Below, piece by piece: positions 46,907 through 55,695 of a stretch of DNA of 64,000 nt (its first letter is position 1; every line of letters begins with the position of its first letter). The notes beneath the pieces were generated by a model. That model saw nothing but the letters and a program-made list of their open reading frames with translations. It ran no database searches and was not told where the DNA came from. Made by a program: the position numbers and the translations under genes. The stretch comes from Nitrospina sp. UBA6727 (lineage in GTDB: Bacteria > Nitrospinota > Nitrospinia > Nitrospinales > VA-1). The stretch lies in NCBI GenBank assembly GCA_002454045.1, contig DKID01000015.1, positions 52,726-116,725 of the forward strand, given 5' to 3'.

Positions 46907-47788
46907 ATGCTGACCAGCATGACCGGGTTCGGTCGGGCGGAATGTCAGGACGGCGATTATTTCTACAAGGCGGAAATTCGTTCCGTCAATAACCGTTTTA
47001 TAGAAATTTATACCCGACTCCCAAAATCTTTTTTGGACTTGGAACTGCCTCTAAAGAAACTGGTCAAATCACATTGCGCAAGAGGTTCCATTAACATCAC
47101 CATCACCTTGAGCAACGCGGATGGAAATTCGGGGGACTGGGAAATCAAACCCAACCTTCCTCTTGCCGCTCAGTATGTGGAAGCCTTGAAAGAAATTCAA
47201 ACTTCGTCGGGGCTTGCGGGCAAACTGGATATCAACTCCGTTATCGGTCTTCGGGATATCATCAAAGTAGAACCCGCCACCATTGGCGCGGCGAAAGAAA
47301 ACTTGCTCTTGAAAATAGCCGAGTCCGCCGTCGCGTCGCTCCGAAAAATGCAGGAGGAAGAAGGCAAGCATTTACAAAAAGACCTTTCCGAACGCGTTGA
47401 AATTATCGCGAAACACGCGGAGCAGATAAAAAAACGCCAGCCAGAAATCATTCGAGAATACAACGCCCGCCTCAAGGAAAAGATTAAACTGCTCGCTGAC
47501 GGTGTTCAGGTTGACGAAAGCCGTCTTGCCCAGGAAACTGCCATCCTTGCAGACCGATGCGACATCACCGAAGAAATCACGCGGCTTGTCAGTCATCTGC
47601 AACAATTCAAAAAATTATTTAAATCGACAGAACCTACGGGGCGAAAATTAGAATTTATTACCCAGGAAATCAACCGCGAGGTCAACACGATGGGTTCGAA
47701 ATCCAGCGACATCCAAGTGACCAACACGGTGATAGAGATAAAAAGTACGCTTGAAAAAATCAGGGAACAGTTGCAGAACATCGAGTAA
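46907..47788 (+). CDS. yicC: YicC-family endoribonuclease
   Basis: A 293-residue protein starting MLTSMTGFGRAECQDGDYFY, the YicC hallmark, with RSVNNRFIEIYTRLPKSF and the C-terminal DUF1732 region ending GRKLEFITQEINREVNTMGSK. Family members are stress-related endoribonucleases that act on RNA. It lies six bases after the reductase gene and 42 nt before gmk, a frequent neighbour of yicC in bacteria. Confidence 0.93.
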   Translation: MLTSMTGFGRAECQDGDYFYKAEIRSVNNRFIEIYTRLPKSFLDLELPLKKLVKSHCARGSINITITLSNADGNSGDWEIKPNLPLAAQYVEALKEIQTSSGLAGKLDINSVIGLRDIIKVEPATIGAAKENLLLKIAESAVASLRKMQEEEGKHLQKDLSERVEIIAKHAEQIKKRQPEIIREYNARLKEKIKLLADGVQVDESRLAQETAILADRCDITEEITRLVSHLQQFKKLFKSTEPTGRKLEFITQEINREVNTMGSKSSDIQVTNTVIEIKSTLEKIREQLQNIE

Positions 47789-47830
47789 TCGGTTTTACAT
47801 TTTTCGCCACGAACTTTTGGAATCTCCGCC

Positions 47831-48454
47831 ATGGGTAAAGGATTTGTCCTGATACTTTCCGCCCCCTCCGGGACGGGAAAAACCACCACTTGCAATCTCT
47901 TGCGCGAAAAAATTCCTGATCTAAAAATATCCGTTTCGCACACCACGCGGGAAGTTCGACAAGGCGAAGAAACCGGCGTGGACTATGTCTTCATATCCCA
48001 AAAAGAATTCGAAGATAAAATTGCGAACAATGATTTTCTCGAGTGGGCTCGGGTCCACAATTTTTATTATGGTACCTCCTTCCAATCAATTCGCGCGTCT
48101 CAAAAAAATGGGCACGATACTCTCTTAGAGCTGGATGTTCAGGGCGTTGAAACTTTGCGGAAGATGAAGTACCAGGGAATATACATCCTCATCCTGCCTC
48201 CTTCCATCGAAGAGATGAGAGCGCGGCTTAAAAAAAGAGGGACGGACTCCGAAGAATTTATCCAACAGCGAATCGAAACCGGAAAAAAGGAAATCAAAAA
48301 ATATAAATTGTACGACTACGTCATCACCAATCACGAAGTCGAAAATACGGTGGACATCATCCTTTCTATCTTGCGGGCAGAAAAAGTCAAAGTTTCCCAT
48401 TACAGCCCGCCATCACTCGACATCAAAGAATTATTAAAAGATGGGGTGGACTGA
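47831..48454 (+). CDS. gmk: Guanylate kinase
   Basis: Phosphorylates GMP to GDP. The 207 residues include the P-loop LSAPSGTGKTTTCNLL, the GMP-binding SVSHTTREVRQGEETGVDY and the lid region FIQQRIETGKKEIKKY. Normal length. Followed by hisC after two bases; usual rpoZ is absent in that position. Confidence 0.95.
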   Translation: MGKGFVLILSAPSGTGKTTTCNLLREKIPDLKISVSHTTREVRQGEETGVDYVFISQKEFEDKIANNDFLEWARVHNFYYGTSFQSIRASQKNGHDTLLELDVQGVETLRKMKYQGIYILILPPSIEEMRARLKKRGTDSEEFIQQRIETGKKEIKKYKLYDYVITNHEVENTVDIILSILRAEKVKVSHYSPPSLDIKELLKDGVD

Positions 48455-48456
48455 CC

Positions 48457-49527
48457 ATGTCTCGCATTGATCTCATGGAACTGGTTCGCGACAAGATCAA
48501 AACTCTGGAAACCTATCAGGTAGAAAACCAGAATGAAGGCATAAAATTACACGCCAACGAAAACCCTTACCCGCCGCCGCCGAAATTGCTAAATAAAATA
48601 TTCCAACAGATGGATGACTTGGAACTCAATCGTTATCCCGATTCCGATTGCAGCGAATTAAAAAAAGTCATCGCCAACCGAACAGGTGCTTCCGTTGAGC
48701 AAATCATCATCGGAAACGGTTCCGACGAATTGATCCAACATCTGATGCAGATTCTATGCAACGAAGGGGAAACCGTTGCCTTCCCGGACCCCACGTTTGC
48801 CATGTATAGCATCACGGCGCAGTGCTTGGGATTGAACCCCGCCAGTTTTCCTCTCAATGACAATTGGGATTTCGATGCTTCATCCGTATTAAAAATACTC
48901 GGCAAGCATCAAGCCAAAATTGTTTTCATCAGCTATCCCAACAACCCAACAGGCAATTGTTTTTCCGAACGGGAAATTCAACAAGTTATTGAGCAGTTCA
49001 AAGGCATCGTAGTTCTGGATGAAGCCTACTATGACTTCTCGGAAAAAACTTTTCTCGAGCAAATGGAAAAACATAACAACTTGGTTATTCTCAGAAGCCT
49101 GTCGAAAATCGGCTTAGCGGGGCTACGGGTGGGTTACGGGATTTTCCCGATCATACTTGCAGAACAAGTTAATAAAGTCCGCTCACCTTACAACTCAAAC
49201 TCCATATCGCAATGGTTCGCGAGCGAAGTTCTCAGTGATTTCGCCCTGGTGCAAAATCAAATCGATTCCATTTTAGAAGAACGGGCCCGTCTGATGGACG
49301 AGTTATCGAAATTGTCAGCCGTAGTCGCGTACCCGTCGAATTCCAATTTCATTCTTTTCCAAGTGGCGAAGGATGGAGAAAAAGTGTTTAACAATCTGAA
49401 AGCAAACGGAACATTGTTGCGAAACATGGGCTCTCATCCCAGATTGAAAAATTGCCTGCGCGTCACCGTGGGGACAAAACAGGAAAACGACCAGTTTCTA
49501 AATCAGTTGCGGAAGGCCACATCGTAA
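48457..49527 (+). CDS. hisC: Histidinol-phosphate aminotransferase
   Basis: Fold-type I PLP enzyme of histidine synthesis, 356 residues. Motifs: IKLHANENPYPPPPKL, IIIGNGSDELIQHLMQ, the ISYPNNPTGN segment and PLP-Lys motif LRSLSKIGLAGLRVGYG. No other his genes are near. The divergence from the CobD-type paralogue at 27972 shows at the N-terminus, where only this one has the LHANENP signature. Confidence 0.92.
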   Translation: MSRIDLMELVRDKIKTLETYQVENQNEGIKLHANENPYPPPPKLLNKIFQQMDDLELNRYPDSDCSELKKVIANRTGASVEQIIIGNGSDELIQHLMQILCNEGETVAFPDPTFAMYSITAQCLGLNPASFPLNDNWDFDASSVLKILGKHQAKIVFISYPNNPTGNCFSEREIQQVIEQFKGIVVLDEAYYDFSEKTFLEQMEKHNNLVILRSLSKIGLAGLRVGYGIFPIILAEQVNKVRSPYNSNSISQWFASEVLSDFALVQNQIDSILEERARLMDELSKLSAVVAYPSNSNFILFQVAKDGEKVFNNLKANGTLLRNMGSHPRLKNCLRVTVGTKQENDQFLNQLRKATS

Positions 49528-49545
49528 ACCAAAATTTTTGAACTT

Positions 49546-50571
49546 ATGAAGCACTGGATGAAGAAAAAATTTTCCACTCGCTTCTATATATTTTTGGCAC
49601 TGGCGTGGATCGTAGCAAGTTTGTTCTACTACCAAGCTTGTCGTCCCGCCAGCGAAAATAACCAGACCGTGGTCTTCGACATCCGACCGGGAATGACCTT
49701 AAAGCAGGTGGCCACGGAACTTTCCCGCCGCGGGCTAATCCACAGTCCCACCACTTTTCAAACCATCGCCTATATCCAAGCCAAGCAGAAACAAGTTATG
49801 GTCGGAGAGTTCAGCCTGTCGCCTTCCATGTCCCCCCACGAAATTCTTCTTCGGATCACATCCGGGAAAACTGTTCTCCATCCCGTCACCATCCCGGAGG
49901 GTTATCGAATCACAGAAATCGCCGCGCTTCTTCACTCGAAGGACATGATGGACCGGGAAGTTTTTATCCGCCAAACAAAAGATAAAAGTTTAATCCGAGC
50001 CCTTGGTATTCCCGCTGATAGTCTGGAAGGTTATTTGTTCCCAGAGACCTATCATTTCAGCAAATTCACTTCCGAAAAAAAAATCATCCAAAAAATGGTG
50101 GACACTTTTCGGCAACAAGTTTTGAAACCTGAGTTAATAGCAAACGCGAAAAAGACCTCCCTTTCCTGGCATGAAATTATTACCATGGCTTCCTTGATAG
50201 AAAAAGAAACCGGGTTGGACTCGGAACGAAAAATAATCTCATCCGTCTTTCATAATCGGTTAAGAAAAAACATGCCGCTACAAACCGACCCGACCGTGAT
50301 CTACGCGATGAAGAATTTTGACGGCAACATCCGCAAACGCGATTTAAGAATTGATTCCCCTTACAACACCTACCTGCATAAAGGACTGCCCCCCGGCCCC
50401 ATCGCCAATCCGGGACTCAAGTCCATCGTCGCGGCGATATCCCCTATTGAATCCGATCATCTGTATTTTGTTTCCCGGCAAGACGGTAGCCATCAATTTT
50501 CTTCCACGCTGATTGAGCATGACCGGGCGGTACAAAAATATCAATCGCGGAAAGTCCGCTTCAAGAAGTAA
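49546..50571 (+). CDS. mltG: Endolytic peptidoglycan transglycosylase MltG
   Basis: A YceG-family membrane-anchored enzyme of 341 residues that cleaves nascent peptidoglycan strands and ends glycan polymerisation. One N-terminal membrane segment (about residues 12-28, YIFLALAWIVASLFYY) is followed by a LysM-like region and the YceG catalytic part, with Glu in ASLIEKETGLDSERKIISSV and LPPGPIANPGLKSI near the end. Start ATG 49546. Confidence 0.93.
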   Translation: MKHWMKKKFSTRFYIFLALAWIVASLFYYQACRPASENNQTVVFDIRPGMTLKQVATELSRRGLIHSPTTFQTIAYIQAKQKQVMVGEFSLSPSMSPHEILLRITSGKTVLHPVTIPEGYRITEIAALLHSKDMMDREVFIRQTKDKSLIRALGIPADSLEGYLFPETYHFSKFTSEKKIIQKMVDTFRQQVLKPELIANAKKTSLSWHEIITMASLIEKETGLDSERKIISSVFHNRLRKNMPLQTDPTVIYAMKNFDGNIRKRDLRIDSPYNTYLHKGLPPGPIANPGLKSIVAAISPIESDHLYFVSRQDGSHQFSSTLIEHDRAVQKYQSRKVRFKK

Positions 50572-50664
50572 TCGTTTCGCCCGTTGATAAATTGATTAAA
50601 TGACGATAGACTGCGGACCAAGGTGACGACCATTCCCTTCGTTGCAATCAATTAAGAAACAGGA

Positions 50665-51393
50665 ATGAGTGAAAATACTTCATCGCTCAAGAAAAAACTA
50701 GAGAGTTCCAAACGATACCTTCTGAACGCCAGCCTTAAAGGGGCAAATCTGGAGGGTGCCGAACTCGAAGGGGCGGTGCTGGTTGGTGCCGATTTGCGCG
50801 GAGCCAACTTAAAAAAAACATATCTCAGCCAAGCTCAAATCTCTAAAGCAAATCTGTCCGCGGCAGACCTCACCGATGCAAATCTCAGCGGCGCAGATTT
50901 AAGCAAATCCAACATGGAAGGCGCCAATCTGCAAAATGCCTACATCCGGCGCGCTGATCTCCGTTGGACAAATTTCAGCAAAGCCAACCTTACCAAAGCC
51001 AATCTCAGGGAATGCGCGTTCTATAAAGCGTGGGTGAAAAATGCGGATTGTCGCAGAGCCAATTTGCAAAACATTAAAGCCTCGCAATCACAAATGCAAG
51101 ACACGGTGTTCAAGGAAGCCAAGTTGGAAGGAGCAGACCTGTCGGGAGCCCGGCTTGAACGCGCCAACTTTGAAGGCGCGAGTCTGCAAACGGCAAACCT
51201 TAACCACGCCAATTTGAAAGATGCAAATCTCAAGCAGGCGGATTTGCGCGGAGCAAACTTGCATCATGTGGTGGGATTGACACGGGAACAAATCGCGCTA
51301 GCTCTCATCGATAAAAAAACTCTTTTGCCGGACTACCTCAAAATTAAATGGACATCCGAAACCGCATTCGAATTTCTTGACGATAAAAATTAA
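50665..51393 (+). CDS. Pentapeptide repeat protein
   Basis: A 242-residue protein whose residues ~20-200 are almost all A(N/D)Lxx pentapeptide repeats, such as LKGANLEGAELEGAVLVGAD and ANLSGADLSKSNMEGANL, giving a right-handed quadrilateral beta-helix. A central stretch is less regular (KAWVKNADCRRANLQN). There is no signal peptide. Such helices mimic DNA in gyrase-protecting proteins in some cases, but most have no known role; nothing here points to a particular one. Confidence 0.9.
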   Translation: MSENTSSLKKKLESSKRYLLNASLKGANLEGAELEGAVLVGADLRGANLKKTYLSQAQISKANLSAADLTDANLSGADLSKSNMEGANLQNAYIRRADLRWTNFSKANLTKANLRECAFYKAWVKNADCRRANLQNIKASQSQMQDTVFKEAKLEGADLSGARLERANFEGASLQTANLNHANLKDANLKQADLRGANLHHVVGLTREQIALALIDKKTLLPDYLKIKWTSETAFEFLDDKN

Positions 51394-51444
51394 AAGCATT
51401 TTCAAGGAATATTTTTTGCCCCGCGCCGCCCCTTGCGCGCCTTC

Positions 51445-51663
51445 TTACATCTGATTTCTTCGGTCGATTTCGCCGAGCAATTCTCCCACCGTCCTGATGT
51501 TAATTAAATCCCGGTAGCTTGAGACCATACCAATAATCCCTATGCTAAGAGGAAACGGTTCGTCCCGGTCGCGCAAGATAATCGTCCCCGTTATATCCTG
51601 TTCATTAAACTTGAGGATCTGCCCCACCTTTAATGGAAGCTTCACTTCTTCCACCTCGACCAA
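51445..51663 (-). CDS. Hypothetical 72-residue protein
   Basis: A small unrecognised protein with beta-rich pattern (EVKLPLKVGQILKFNEQDIT and TIILRDRDEPFPLSIGIIGM). Start is uncertain: TTG at 51663 or GTG at 51654, both lacking a clear ribosome binding site and lying within the end of the next gene upstream (51642-51929), with which it would be coupled. No homology known to me. Confidence 0.45.
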   Translation of the reverse strand: MVEVEEVKLPLKVGQILKFNEQDITGTIILRDRDEPFPLSIGIIGMVSSYRDLINIRTVGELLGEIDRRNQM

Positions 51664-51929
51664 AAAAGAATATTTTTTTCAAGATATAATTTCAGTTCAT
51701 CTACTTCTCGCTCGGATAAAAAATAATTAGCCCGACGCAGAACCCACAGCTTTTTCTTGCCAGTTTCCGAAAGGCCCTGGTAGTTTTCAATCAACTGATG
51801 ATAAGGAACCAAAGGCTCGTCACGCAAATAGCAGACCCAATCCACCTTCACAAAAGTTTCTGAATTCTGACCAGATAAAAGCCGGGAAGAATCTATCAAC
51901 GAAAATGCGTGATACAGTTTCATCCTCAT
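51642..51929 (-). CDS. Hypothetical 95-residue protein
   Basis: An unrecognised soluble protein rich in aromatic and charged residues (KVDWVCYLRDEPLVPYHQL, KKKLWVLRRANYFLSERE). ATG at 51929 or 51923. It overlaps the following 72-residue ORF by 22 bases on the same strand, which suggests the two are translated together. No signal peptide or membrane segment is seen. Confidence 0.5.
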   Translation of the reverse strand: MRMKLYHAFSLIDSSRLLSGQNSETFVKVDWVCYLRDEPLVPYHQLIENYQGLSETGKKKLWVLRRANYFLSEREVDELKLYLEKNILFWSRWKK

Positions 51930-52068
51930 AATTTTTTAATCCTGCAATCTGCTATCCGAGATAAACTTAAACGCTCACTAAAATTTTATGCTCTCCCTCA
52001 CTCGTGCAAGGTATGATGAAGACCGCTTAATTTTAACCGACACTTGTTAATTTTCCACGGACAAAAAA

Positions 52069-52293
52069 ATGGATAGAAAGCTAATCCGATTCTTCGCCAA
52101 GACAGGATTTTTGGTGGTTTTAGAGTTTGGAAATATTAAAGAGATGAAAGAATACGAAGAAAAAATTAAAAACTCTGGGCTACAATGCGAAGTCATCCCG
52201 AATTTTAATGTGAAGTTCGACCACGCCGATTTGTTCATGGATATGCGCAGTCCAGAATGCAGAGCTCAGTTTGACCTGAACGATTGGATCTAG
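52069..52293 (+). CDS. Hypothetical 74-residue protein
   Basis: A small soluble protein, mixed alpha/beta in pattern (FFAKTGFLVVLEFGNIKEMKE, then SGLQCEVIPNFNVKFDHADL), unrecognised. It ends convergently with the TPR gene, overlapping by four bases. The start ATG 52069 follows an A-rich stretch and a weak binding site. Confidence 0.5.
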   Translation: MDRKLIRFFAKTGFLVVLEFGNIKEMKEYEEKIKNSGLQCEVIPNFNVKFDHADLFMDMRSPECRAQFDLNDWI

Positions 52294-52817
52294 TCAGTCC
52301 CGCCGTGCCCAGCGGCGCGCAATGTTTGCAATCTATCGGCCAAAGCTTGAGGATTTTCTTTGCGGTTTTGTAAAAATCGGGTCAACCAGTCCAATCTTTT
52401 TCCAAGACGAGAGTTCATTTTTATGGCTCGGTCATAATCGGCAACGGCTTGAGGATAAAGCCCCATTCGGTCGTGTAGGATTCCCCGATTCGCAAAAGAA
52501 ACGGCAGAGCCGGGATCTCGTTCGAGTACTTCGTTGAACGCTTCCAAAGCTTCTTCGTCTCGGCCCAGTTGCATCAGCGTTCGAGCTCTTCCTCTTTGCG
52601 CGTGGATGAAATCTGGATGTTCCCGGATACTTGTTTCATAGTTTCGCAAAGACTCTTCATATTTTTCATCAGCATATAGTTCTACCGCGCGACTGAAGGA
52701 AAATCCGGCGGGACGAGCATCCGGTCCCGTCCCTTTATATAATGCCCATACCAACGACACGAAAATTAATCCGACCGCCGCGTAACGAATTCCTTTGTAA
52801 ATCATCCCAGTGTTCAT
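52290..52817 (-). CDS. Tetratricopeptide-repeat protein with N-terminal membrane anchor
   Basis: A 175-residue protein. Residues ~8-26 form one membrane segment (YAAVGLIFVSLVWALY), followed by about three TPR units: RAVELYADEKYEESLRNYE, RTLMQLGRDEEALEAFNEVL and HDRMGLYPQAVADYDRAIKM. Last gene of the hspQ run. TPR domains mediate protein contacts; no partner can be named. Confidence 0.8.
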   Translation of the reverse strand: MNTGMIYKGIRYAAVGLIFVSLVWALYKGTGPDARPAGFSFSRAVELYADEKYEESLRNYETSIREHPDFIHAQRGRARTLMQLGRDEEALEAFNEVLERDPGSAVSFANRGILHDRMGLYPQAVADYDRAIKMNSRLGKRLDWLTRFLQNRKENPQALADRLQTLRAAGHGGTD

Positions 52818-52828
52818 GAACGGAAGAA

Positions 52829-53341
52829 CTAATTCTGAAGTTTCCAGTGAGCGAGTCGGACGCCATCTTTGCGAGACTTGCGGATGATTCTTTCGACCGC
52901 AACTGCGCTAATATTTTCATCGTTGTAAACCGCATTGACAAATTTGGTTACCAGTTCCGGGTCGCCTCGTCCAAACGTGGGGAGTTTTTTGCCGACCCAG
53001 CCGAACGTAGATTCATCCGCCGTATAAAATTTTAAGAACGTCGAGAGATGCAGGATTAAACTATTCCGCCCCACATTTCGCGGTTTGCGTTGCCCCGTCT
53101 TATGGGCGGAAACAGAAAGTTGAATGCCGCCTATCCTTCTGTACGGATCCATCCTATCTTTCTCGGGAAGATATTTTGAAGCCAAAAAACAGGCGGACAG
53201 TACACTACTTTCCAGGTTTCCATAAGGAAACTCGTTGTCGCCCTGTTGCAATTTCTTCATCACGTCCATCGCCGACTTGCCTTTCGGCGAGCAACAGAAA
53301 TAGGCGCGCCAAACTTTGAATTCTTTAACCGTACTAATCAT
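52829..53341 (-). CDS. Hypothetical protein in hspQ operon
   Basis: An unrecognised 170-residue protein, mixed helix and strand (TVKEFKVWRAYFCCSPKGKS; VTKFVNAVYNDENISAVAVE), with no signal peptide or membrane segment. The ATG at 53341 is used; the frame extends to 53446 but overlaps hspQ there. It lies between hspQ (17 bases) and the TPR gene (11 bases), all on the same strand. Arg- and Lys-rich ending (RIIRKSRKDGVR) may bind nucleic acid, which is speculation. Confidence 0.6.
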   Translation of the reverse strand: MISTVKEFKVWRAYFCCSPKGKSAMDVMKKLQQGDNEFPYGNLESSVLSACFLASKYLPEKDRMDPYRRIGGIQLSVSAHKTGQRKPRNVGRNSLILHLSTFLKFYTADESTFGWVGKKLPTFGRGDPELVTKFVNAVYNDENISAVAVERIIRKSRKDGVRLAHWKLQN

Positions 53342-53358
53342 CGACAGGTCGCCTTCCG

Positions 53359-53601
53359 TCAGTTGTTGCTGGCGGGATCCGATTCTAGATTTTGTTCCGC
53401 GACATAAGTCTGATTGCCCCGCTGATGGACAAGGACGTGGTACCATGGTTTATCTTTGGGAGGTCTGCTCCGAGCCATCGCTTCATACCACTCATCTTCC
53501 AACTTAAATTCCAAGTCCACGCCGAGAATGATTCCTCGGTATCCAAACAATTTATGATGAATCAGTTGCCCGATACAAAATTTCGCTTTTGTCGCACTCA
53601 T
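53359..53601 (-). CDS. hspQ: Heat shock protein HspQ-like (YccV family)
   Basis: An 80-residue protein with the HspQ/YccV fold: KFCIGQLIHHKLFGYRGIIL, then DVDLEF, PWYHVLVHQRGNQTYVAEQN. The PWYHVLV motif is the best diagnostic. In proteobacteria it adapts Lon protease specificity and binds hemimethylated DNA near oriC. First gene of the three-gene minus run with the 170-residue unknown and the TPR protein. Confidence 0.85.
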   Translation of the reverse strand: MSATKAKFCIGQLIHHKLFGYRGIILGVDLEFKLEDEWYEAMARSRPPKDKPWYHVLVHQRGNQTYVAEQNLESDPASNN

Positions 53602-53675
53602 CCTCTTACTCCGCAGCGTGAATGTTTTTGTCCTCTACAACCTGCGCCCCGCGTACCCTCAAGTCAAAATGAAAA

Positions 53676-53749
53676 TGCCCCCGAGGCGATTCGAACGCCT
53701 GACCTACGGATTAGGAATCCGTCGCTCTATCCTGCTGAGCTACGGGGGC
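53676..53749 (-). tRNA. tRNA-Arg (anticodon CCT)
   Basis: On the minus strand the acceptor stem GCCCCCG pairs with CGGGGGC, with D arm AGCTCAGCAGGATAGAGC, anticodon stem ACGGA/TCCGT with loop TTCCTAA (anticodon CCT, Arg) and T arm GGCGTTCGAATCGCC. The 3' CCA is not encoded, unlike the tRNA-Pro at 43.7 kb. Confidence 0.95.
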
Positions 53750-53965
53750 ATGTCATTTTATGAAGGGGTACAATCCATCCGAAATATTTGCACAGGAAAG
53801 AAGTGCGGAGTGAGTCTATCAAATTTTTTTGATCAGGATGGATCAAAAATAAATGCGAGAGAGGACGGTTGTAAAATTACGTCGAGAACTTAAAACTTTA
53901 GCGGGCCATCGCAAATCAAATAGTTTATGTGCTAGTCTTTTATTTTTTAAAGGAGATTCATACCC

Positions 53966-54253
53966 ATGCCCATCCAAGTAACTATTGACACTACTCCCAA
54001 TGAGCACGCTTTAAAGTTTAACGTCAACAAAAAAATTCTTGATGCTGGTTATAAAACTTTTAATAGTCCAGAGGACGCAAAAGATTTTCCCGTCGCCGCA
54101 AAAATTTTTGAACACGAAAGTGTGGCGAGCGTGTTTGTGATGGCGGAACCGGGAACGGCGTTTATCACCGTCACCAAAAAACCGGAAACGAGTTGGGGCG
54201 ATTTGAAAAATAAAATTATGGAAGATATTAAAGCGGTGCTGGAAACATCATAA
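53966..54253 (+). CDS. Nfu/NifU N-terminal-domain protein
   Basis: A 95-residue protein that resembles the stand-alone N-terminal domain of Nfu (scaffold N-terminal domain): VTIDTTPNEHALKFNVNKKI, then PVAAKIFEHESVASVFVMA and a TSWGDLKNKIMEDIKAVL end. The C-terminal CxxC thioredoxin-like half that binds the cluster is missing, so it is an accessory or adaptor, if Fe-S related at all. The start has a strong AAAGGAGA ribosome binding site. Overlaps the end of the DUF932 gene by six bases. Confidence 0.8.
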   Translation: MPIQVTIDTTPNEHALKFNVNKKILDAGYKTFNSPEDAKDFPVAAKIFEHESVASVFVMAEPGTAFITVTKKPETSWGDLKNKIMEDIKAVLETS

Positions 54254-55141
54254 AGATAAAGCAAGAGCAAGGGCGCGTTTCTTGAGTTTGGCGTTCGGAC
54301 CAAACCACGCTTGCCTTAGGCGGGAGTCTCGATTTGAACCGAGATGATGATCGACTGTGTAAGTCACCGCGCTCAGCAAACCCCACGCCGTCATGTTGGC
54401 GGACCGCAACTCCTGTCCGGGCGCATGGGCAAACGCCTTCATCGCCAACTTCGTTTTATTCTCCGCAATCTTCGCCAATTCTTTCGTCGCAACTACAGCA
54501 ACATCCTCGGTCATCGTTGGCTGGAAGAGGTCAAACATAAACCGCCACGCCGCGGCTTCATCCACTTTTTTATCTGCGAGGATTTGGGCGTCGTCCGCAA
54601 AGGCAGAAATCGCTCCGCGTCCTTGGACAACAATCTCACTTACTTTTTTCTTCATCTCGTCGTCAAACTTTTGCGCCTTCTGGTTCATAAAGGGGAAGGT
54701 GGGCTTAAACGTTCTTCTGAAAATATTTTTAACGTGGGGTTTCGCGTCGGAAGCAATCTGCAATATGTTGTAACAACTTTCCCGCACGATGATAAACTGA
54801 ACCTCGATCTTCTCCCTACTTTCATTGCGCGAAGCCAGCAGGATGTAGCCGCTTACTTCGTCCCCTCCTTGCAAAGTAAAGTTTTCATTCAATCGGGCAA
54901 ATCCCCAAAGAATTCGCGAGGCGTCGAGACTGCCGATGGTCTCGATATGCGCTTCTCCCGCTTCGAAAAAACCTTTGAAGAATCTTAGCGTCTCTTGATT
55001 GGCGTAGGATTTTGGTCGCTGCGAAGGAATCTTGGAAACTTCCCAATCAAGTTTAGCTTTGTACAACATTTCGCGGCTGGACAAGTTGGCGTCAACATCC
55101 ACACCGATTCCGTGCCAGGGTTTTTGTTTTTCGAATTGCAT
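54248..55141 (-). CDS. DUF932 (phage/plasmid-like TIGR03299-type) protein
   Basis: A 297-residue protein with the DUF932 opening PWHGIGVDVD, KAKLDWEVSKIPSQ, the middle GYILLASRNESREKIEV and C-terminal SNRDSRLRQAWFGPN. Members of this family occur in phage, plasmids and genomic islands, and their function is not known. Nothing else phage-like is adjacent, but it is near a tRNA-Arg (53676-53749), a frequent island boundary. ATG 55141, with AGGA upstream. Confidence 0.82.
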   Translation of the reverse strand: MQFEKQKPWHGIGVDVDANLSSREMLYKAKLDWEVSKIPSQRPKSYANQETLRFFKGFFEAGEAHIETIGSLDASRILWGFARLNENFTLQGGDEVSGYILLASRNESREKIEVQFIIVRESCYNILQIASDAKPHVKNIFRRTFKPTFPFMNQKAQKFDDEMKKKVSEIVVQGRGAISAFADDAQILADKKVDEAAAWRFMFDLFQPTMTEDVAVVATKELAKIAENKTKLAMKAFAHAPGQELRSANMTAWGLLSAVTYTVDHHLGSNRDSRLRQAWFGPNAKLKKRALALALSL

Positions 55142-55269
55142 TTAGTCCTGCCGGAGAAACTACCTTATGAAATTGAGCGTCATCGTATTTAGAAATATGC
55201 TATAGTCGGCGGCGGCTGAAATATAAACGATAACTTGGAACTTGGATACCAAATAAAAAAGGAGGAAGC

Positions 55270-55581
55270 ATGAGAACGGTAGTAAAGTTGACTTTGATGA
55301 TATCTGCAATTTCTTTGCTAACATCTTGTACATTCACCCGCACTGTTCCTCCTAAACCCATACCCGGGGCTGTAAAAATATACACAATAAATCAAGAGGA
55401 GACGGTAGAAATTCTAAATCAGGATATTAAAATCGAACCCAAAAACTGGCTGTATATCCGTTGCAATCATTGGAGTGGCTGTTACATGCGTTGTCAGGGG
55501 AAAATAAAATCTTGCAAGACGGTGACCACAAATTCTGGATACATGGTCGACCATGTTGTTTCTCATCCCAAGGGAATGTGA
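55270..55581 (+). CDS. Small predicted lipoprotein
   Basis: A 103-residue exported protein with lipobox LLTSC at residue 19, an otherwise unknown globular part with six further cysteines in the last 60 residues (for example RCNHWSGCYMRCQGKIKSC). The binding site GGAGGAAGC precedes the ATG. The Cys-rich pattern suggests disulfides or metal binding. The next features downstream are the tiny ORF, a hairpin and a terminator at 55718-55749. Confidence 0.7.
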   Translation: MRTVVKLTLMISAISLLTSCTFTRTVPPKPIPGAVKIYTINQEETVEILNQDIKIEPKNWLYIRCNHWSGCYMRCQGKIKSCKTVTTNSGYMVDHVVSHPKGM

Positions 55582-55638
55582 CAGGTTTAACAGGGAAGCC
55601 TGTGCATTTTGAACAACCCCTGAGAAGGAGGTGATCCT

Positions 55639-55695
55639 ATGCTATACGAAAGTATCTGGGGGAGCTTCTGGAGTAATTTGTTGACCGCAAGTTAA
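55639..55695 (+). CDS. 18-codon ORF with full-length Shine-Dalgarno complement
   Basis: ATG at 55639 is preceded by AAGGAGGTGATCC (55625-55637), which complements the whole 3' end of 16S rRNA (13 bases). The ORF encodes a short peptide with two Trp (MLYESIWGSFWSNLLTAS) and a TAA at 55693. Such a strong ribosome site is out of proportion to a normal gene in this window. It lies between the small lipoprotein and a terminator, and overlaps an 8-bp hairpin. It may be a leader peptide, a small functional peptide or a ribosome-binding regulatory RNA. Confidence 0.45.
   Translation: MLYESIWGSFWSNLLTAS

Noticed and set aside
53602..53965. ORFs running across the tRNA-Arg (plus strand, 53392-53763 and 53618-53893)
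   Set aside because: They cross a tRNA and have no domain; treated as shadows.
53676..55141. Complete integrative element at tRNA-Arg
   Set aside because: No integrase, no repeat of the tRNA 3' end, and no phage structural genes.
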